NCBI RefSeq assembly: GCF_002159455.1
Contig: NZ_NFIQ01000013.1
Location: 1-62,266, forward strand
Reading direction: 5' to 3'
DNA: 62,266 bases
From: Flavonifractor sp. An306
Lineage (GTDB): Bacteria > Bacillota > Clostridia > Oscillospirales > Oscillospiraceae
The position numbers were made by a program, and so were the translations under genes. The notes under the pieces were generated by a model. It was given only the letters and a program-made list of their open reading frames with translations. It ran no database searches and was not told where the DNA came from. Positions 59,218-62,266 of the stretch are shown piece after piece; the first letter of the stretch is position 1, and each line of letters opens with the position of its first letter.

Positions 59218-59298
59218 ATGAGTACATCCGAAGTTCTTCAGCTTTGTTTGGTCATCATTGGTATTTGCAGCCTGTTTATTCAGGCAAAAAAGAAGTGA
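59218..59298 (+). CDS. Putative holin-like toxin (type I toxin-antitoxin)
   Basis: 26 residues, MSTSEVLQLCLVIIGICSLF then IQAKKK: one hydrophobic helix and a lysine tail, the layout of the Hol_Tox/TxpA-like family (relatives begin MTTFEVL or MSTYEAL). Such peptides insert into the membrane and stop growth when made in excess. GGAAAGGAGGGCTGCCC precedes the ATG, with possible sequestering pairing in the leader. A convergent antisense RNA overlaps its 3' end. Too short for normal gene calling; identification rests on sequence pattern and RNA layout. Confidence 0.83.
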   Translation: MSTSEVLQLCLVIIGICSLFIQAKKK

Positions 59299-59376
59299 CC
59301 GCCGGCACCCTGACAAGTACGGCGATCACTTCAAAGCACTGTAAGGGCTGACCGTATTCGGCAGCGCCTTTTCTAA
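59285..59376 (-). ncRNA. Antisense RNA antitoxin opposite the toxin 3' end
   Basis: Promoter TTGACA-17-TATAAT on the minus strand (59410-59405 and 59387-59382) starts a transcript near 59375. It runs leftward over the end of the toxin gene and stops at a hairpin (AAGTGATCGCCG 59331-59320 with CGGCGGTCACTT 59304-59293, one G-U pair) followed by CTTTTTT. The RNA of about 90 bases is fully complementary to the toxin message's 3' end, like RatA-type antitoxins. Confidence 0.82.
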
Positions 59377-59381
59377 TATCT

Positions 59382-59410
59382 ATTATAGGCCGCAGCGGCC
59401 ACACTGTCAA
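59382..59410 (-). promoter_or_regulatory. Consensus promoter of the antisense RNA
   Basis: TTGACA, exactly 17 bases, TATAAT: full consensus in both boxes, the strongest promoter in the window. Just right of it a GC hairpin (59412-59430, CCCCGGGC/GCCCGGGG) closes the region. 59431-59537 shows nothing further. Confidence 0.92.
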
Positions 59411-59537
59411 GCCCCGGGCTTTGCCCGGGGCGTTCCTTTCCCCTTTGGGTGAAGCGCAAACGTTGACCACGTTTTGCATCCTTTAGAAACAAGCAGCTGG
59501 ATACAGTCCACTCAAAATAGCGCTGGATAAAGATATA

Positions 59538-59786
59538 TCAGCACATGCCCCGCAATTCAACAAGCCGTCGCGCCACCACATCGGTATCATATTTCTTCAT
59601 CCGGCCCACCTGTGTGGCCGGGATTCCCATTGCCACCACCGCTTTCCTGGCTGAGATCCGGGATCCATACCCCAGTTCCTCCATGAGGTCCGTCAGGGTC
59701 ATCATCCCTCCATAACGCTCCCGGAGGATATCCCTCTTGGCCCGTATCTCATTTGCAATAGCGGACGAGTTATGATATACAGCCAT
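59538..59786 (-). CDS. Small basic protein of the prophage-like region
   Basis: 82 residues, MAVYHNSSAIANEIRAKRDI at the start; a helical, basic protein with a segment MTLTDLMEELGYGSRISARKAVVAMG that looks like an HTH or excisionase-type fold. ATG 59786 behind AAAGGAATAAAGTTA. Role unknown; excisionase or control protein is possible. Confidence 0.72.
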   Translation of the reverse strand: MAVYHNSSAIANEIRAKRDILRERYGGMMTLTDLMEELGYGSRISARKAVVAMGIPATQVGRMKKYDTDVVARRLVELRGMC

Positions 59787-59866
59787 TAACTTTATTCCTT
59801 TCTCCCTATTTTCGGGTTTTGCACAGCCATTGCAGCCTTTAGGCATACTGTCGTCGGACGCTAAGC

Positions 59867-60067
59867 CTAGAGGCTTCCTTTTTCCATATCTCGCTCCATC
59901 GTTTCCCCTATGGCCCGGTTGATAAAGCCGTTCACACTCTCGCCGTGGGCCTCTGCGTGGGCCTGAACCGCTGCCCTTTGTTGTGTGGTCATTCTGATTT
60001 CAACCCGTGCAAAGCCCTCCATATATGCTTTCTGGGCACGCTTCTGTGCATCGGTTTTCCCTGCCAT
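59867..60067 (-). CDS. Ribbon-helix-helix protein of the prophage-like region
   Basis: 66 residues. The C-terminal part (ARVEIRMTTQQRAAVQAHAEAHGESVNGFINRAI, in part) has the strand-helix-helix pattern of CopG/Arc proteins with the RVEIRM strand. AGAAAGGAGGAAAGT precedes the ATG. Two ATCTACCGGTAGAT palindromes ahead of it are probably its operators. Confidence 0.83.
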   Translation of the reverse strand: MAGKTDAQKRAQKAYMEGFARVEIRMTTQQRAAVQAHAEAHGESVNGFINRAIGETMERDMEKGSL

Positions 60068-60122
60068 ACTTTCCTCCTTTCTGAGGCCGGTAAAATATCG
60101 GCACCTCCTCCATTATGTCTAA

Positions 60123-60191
60123 ATTATACCATACAAATCAATCTACCGGTAGATATATATTGCACAAATCTACCGGTAGATATGCTATAAT
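60123..60191. promoter_or_regulatory. Divergent promoters with two ATCTACCGGTAGAT palindromes
   Basis: Perfect 14-bp palindromes at 60141-60154 and 60168-60181, 27 bp apart. A leftward TATAAT (60128-60123) and a rightward TATAAT (60186-60191) stand just outside them, so the palindromes cover both -35 regions. One bound protein would control both directions. Confidence 0.85.
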
Positions 60192-60292
60192 TCATACTGT
60201 CAAGAGGGACAGGGCCCGGGAGCCCGCCACGCCGTTGAAATAGACGAAACCGCCGCAGTACCGGGACCCACCAGAAAACAAGGAGGAACAGT

Positions 60293-60562
60293 ATGAGCAC
60301 CAATGAACTGGAAAGCAAGATCAGGGAGCTGCGTCAGCTCCAAGCGCTGATCGAGGAGGCCACAGCAGAGGCCGAGACCATCAAGGACGCCATAAAGGCC
60401 TCTATGGGTGATTCTGAGGAGCTTCGGGCGGGGGAGTATAAAGTCACCTGGAAGGCCGTCAAGGCCTCCCGCATTGACACGACAGCCCTCCGCAAGGCCC
60501 TTCCGGACGTGGCTCAGGCTTTCACCCGAGAGACCACCACTCGACGTTTTTGCGTGGCATGA
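60293..60562 (+). CDS. Phage-type helical protein (Gp157-like)
   Basis: 89 residues: a coiled-coil first half (ELESKIRELRQLQALIEEATAEAETIKD, in part) and the conserved end YKVTWKAVKASRIDTTALRKALPDV with RETTTRRFCVA. This shape is common in early genes of clostridial phages and related to Gp157-type proteins. ATG behind AAGGAGGAACAGT; rightward promoter at the twin palindrome. Confidence 0.8.
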   Translation: MSTNELESKIRELRQLQALIEEATAEAETIKDAIKASMGDSEELRAGEYKVTWKAVKASRIDTTALRKALPDVAQAFTRETTTRRFCVA

Positions 60563-60619
60563 GAAATGCCCCATATCCCAGCCGGCAAGCAAGAGGATAT
60601 GAGGCACAGACAAGCCACG

Positions 60620-60650
60620 GGGGCCTGGTAGGTTCAGTATACCAGGCCCC
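60620..60650 (+). terminator. Hairpin between small prophage genes
   Basis: GGGGCCTGGTA and TACCAGGCCCC around a 9-base loop, then TCCCATAAAAT. Partial terminator or processing site. Confidence 0.7.
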
Positions 60651-60680
60651 TCCCATAAAATCAAGGAGGAGTTCCTGCAC

Positions 60681-60800
60681 ATGACCACAAATGAATCCCG
60701 GGCGGAACTTTCCCGTCTGACCGAGCGGGCCAATGCCCGGCAGCTGGATCTGATTCTCCGCATAGTGAAGTCGATTATCAGAGAGGAGGCACGGGCATGA
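60681..60800 (+). CDS. 39-residue helical protein of the prophage-like region
   Basis: MTTNESRAELSRLTERANAR at the start, ending in RIVKSIIREEARA: a charged amphipathic helix. AAGGAGGAGTTCCTGCAC precedes the ATG and the next gene overlaps its stop by four bases (ATGA), which supports that it is translated. Function unknown. Confidence 0.68.
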   Translation: MTTNESRAELSRLTERANARQLDLILRIVKSIIREEARA

Positions 60801-61003
60801 CAAGTAATATCATCCATTTGCCTGTTCGCTTTGAAATGATACGCATTGAAATACTGCCATCAGAAGTGGAACATGTCTCTGTTTTTCAGAGAGACCGCTC
60901 CGGCGGGTGGCACGCTTTTATCACCTGCGCTTCCCCAGATAAGGTTTCTGCCTGTATAGAGAAAGCAAACCAGGAGCTGAAAAAGAAATTCGTTACTGGA
61001 TGA
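60797..61003 (+). CDS. Small protein of the prophage-like region
   Basis: 68 residues, MTSNIIHLPVRFEMIRIEIL at the start. GAGAGGAGGCACGGGC precedes the ATG. No domain recognised. Closes the short rightward operon; 61004-61109 has no further gene. Confidence 0.65.
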   Translation: MTSNIIHLPVRFEMIRIEILPSEVEHVSVFQRDRSGGWHAFITCASPDKVSACIEKANQELKKKFVTG

Positions 61004-61109
61004 AGAACATCGGTTGAAAATGCTTCTATAGACGCCTTGTGCCTTGCGTTTGAGTATGGGCGGGCAAAGGGCGTGAGAGCCGCCCTGAACCGGGCCACAA
61101 ATAGGCATA

Positions 61110-61134
61110 GGGGGCGCCTGGTAAAGGCGCCCCC
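61110..61134. terminator. Hairpin between convergent prophage genes
   Basis: GGGGGCGCC, loop TGGTAAA, GGCGCCCCC. Separates the small rightward genes from the tape-measure gene on the minus strand; weak T run only (CTTCCTT). Confidence 0.7.
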
Positions 61135-61139
61135 CTTCC

Positions 61140-62266
61140 TTATGTGGGCATAGCGGTAGCTCTGACGGAAGTAGATGGTATCTGCTCCAGAAGGATTGTC
61201 TGGATCGCGTCAGCCAGGGCTTGGCGGTCCGCAGCAGTGTTGCCGGTGTTCTGGCCGGCGACATTGATCACCGGCGCCTGGCTGGTCAGGTTTACGTTTG
61301 CCACATACCGGCGCTCTATTACTTCCACCAGGGACTGAATATCTTCACTGGACATATCAACGGACTTTTCAATGCCCTTCGTACTATTTGCGATGTCCGC
61401 CAAAAGCTTATCTGTCTCGGAGCCAGGAACCGCCGGCGGCTCATATTCACTCATAAAATCTTTCATCGGGTCGCTTCCCTTGAACAGGTTTGCGCCCCAG
61501 TTGTATCCTGTGTCCCAGGCATCAGAAAGATCAATGTAATCCCAGGCCTTGAAAAACTCCTTATAGGAGCCGCTCTCTATTGCTTTTGCCCTTTCTTGCT
61601 CCATTTTGTTGTATAAATTATCTAATCCTGATGTAAAGTTCACCTCAAATCCCGGGATTGAATTCAACAACTTCTCTAACGCACTGGCAATGCTGCTGAC
61701 CCATCCAATACTTCTCAGCGCCATGTCATAGAACAGGACTTTCACCGCTGTCACTGGGTCATTGAATACATTTCCGATAAAATTCCCCAATGCAGCAAAG
61801 GTCCTCTGTATAGGAATTACGATCGTATTTGCCAGGAACGCAAGCAGGGTTAAAAATGCTCCAGCTATGACCCCTGTTGCGCTTACCCCCGCTCCAGTAA
61901 AATGGTTGAATGCAGCAACCGCGGCATATATGACGCCAACCAACAGCATAATTATCATAACTATCCATGTAATTGGTGATGCCAACAGCACGCTGTTAAA
62001 CTGGAACATCGCTGCCGATGAGGCCGCTGTACTTCCCCTAAGTACGCCAAAGCCAATGGAAAGCAAATTTACTGCAAATTCATACGCCGCCGTAGCCGCT
62101 GCCGCTATCCGTGTCCAGCTTGCGGCCACCTGGAATATAACAAAAGCTCCCCCTATACCCAGCAGCAGCGGAAGGATGATATCCAGATTGTCTATCAAAA
62201 ATTCAGCCGCACTGGCCAACGCCCTTATCCCTTCCACTGCCATATTGATTGCAGTCTGCAAAGACT
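61140..62266 (-). CDS. Phage tape-measure-like protein, C-terminal part
   Basis: At least 375 residues; the frame continues past the right end, so the N-terminus is missing. Several long hydrophobic stretches (FLIDNLDIILPLLLGIGGAF, ITWIVMIIMLLVGVIYAAVAA) and the C-terminal domain with DMALRSIGWVSSIASALEKLLNSIPGF and a Thr/Asn-rich end resemble phage tail tape-measure proteins of Gram-positive siphophages. Base composition is clearly lower in GC than the chromosome to the left, which supports foreign origin. Confidence 0.85.
   Translation of the reverse strand, partial: SLQTAINMAVEGIRALASAAEFLIDNLDIILPLLLGIGGAFVIFQVAASWTRIAAAATAAYEFAVNLLSIGFGVLRGSTAASSAAMFQFNSVLLASPITWIVMIIMLLVGVIYAAVAAFNHFTGAGVSATGVIAGAFLTLLAFLANTIVIPIQRTFAALGNFIGNVFNDPVTAVKVLFYDMALRSIGWVSSIASALEKLLNSIPGFEVNFTSGLDNLYNKMEQERAKAIESGSYKEFFKAWDYIDLSDAWDTGYNWGANLFKGSDPMKDFMSEYEPPAVPGSETDKLLADIANSTKGIEKSVDMSSEDIQSLVEVIERRYVANVNLTSQAPVINVAGQNTGNTAADRQALADAIQTILLEQIPSTSVRATAMPT

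Noticed and set aside
1-62266. CRISPR arrays, rRNA genes, insertion sequences or a replication origin
   Set aside because: No regularly spaced repeats, no rRNA sequence, no transposase frame and no DnaA-box cluster were seen.

Overview
The window looks like chromosome of a GC-rich, anaerobic, butyrate-forming Bacillota of the Oscillospiraceae (an Intestinimonas/Flavonifractor-like gut clostridium). This rests on the gene content (lysine fermentation genes, rubredoxin, selenocysteine use, SpoVB-like flippase, DUF3343/YedE selenium genes), strong AGGAGG ribosome sites, and sigma-A promoters and terminators of clostridial type. The genus is inference; no 16S is present.

Layout. 1-7.1 kb: DUF554 membrane protein, SpoVB-like flippase, rubredoxin, DusB, and two ECF sigma/anti-sigma pairs; the second anti-sigma-like gene is broken by an extra CT unit in a CT tract. 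7.1-13 kb: a secreted coiled-coil protein, an EF-G-like GTPase with a near-consensus promoter, a third ECF sigma plus membrane partner, and uridine kinase. 13-16.8 kb: a selenium block (DUF3343, YedF, YedE, SelD, and a divergent LysR regulator). selD reads through an in-frame UGA as selenocysteine at residue 17 and has a bacterial SECIS-like hairpin just after it. 16.8-27 kb: a P-loop protein, then the lysine fermentation genes: kamB-kamC (reactivase) on their own promoter, followed by a lysine riboswitch and kce-kdd-kamA-kamD-kamE. These take L-lysine through beta-lysine and 3,5-diaminohexanoate to 3-aminobutyryl-CoA and acetoacetate; the later steps are not in the window.

27-39.3 kb: an exported SLH protein whose 5'-nucleotidase-like domain has lost its metal ligands, pseudouridine breakdown genes (psuG, psuK), a lipoprotein, a small membrane protein/XRE pair under a twin operator, a LytTR/DUF3021-type operon with a recent tandem duplication, an APC permease, asnS, a YjfB motility protein, and two very small regulator-like genes. 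39.3-46 kb: the complete phosphate operon pstSCAB-phoU-phoB-phoR behind a Pho box. 46-58.7 kb: HAD phosphatase, sigma-54, three small overlapping genes, tRNA-Thr and tRNA-Tyr, an XRE-headed LexA-like repressor with an SOS box, a cupin, a zincin, Tex, a coiled-coil protein, a V4R sensor paired with a GGDEF-hemerythrin protein, a PTS EIIC gene whose promoter carries a 42-bp perfect palindrome, and an XRE membrane regulator.

58.7-62.3 kb: the edge of a prophage or prophage-derived element. It holds a previously unannotatable 26-residue holin-like toxin with a convergent antisense RNA (type I toxin-antitoxin), a small basic protein, a ribbon-helix-helix protein with a divergent twin-palindrome operator, several tiny phage genes, and the C-terminal part of a tape-measure-like protein that runs off the right end.
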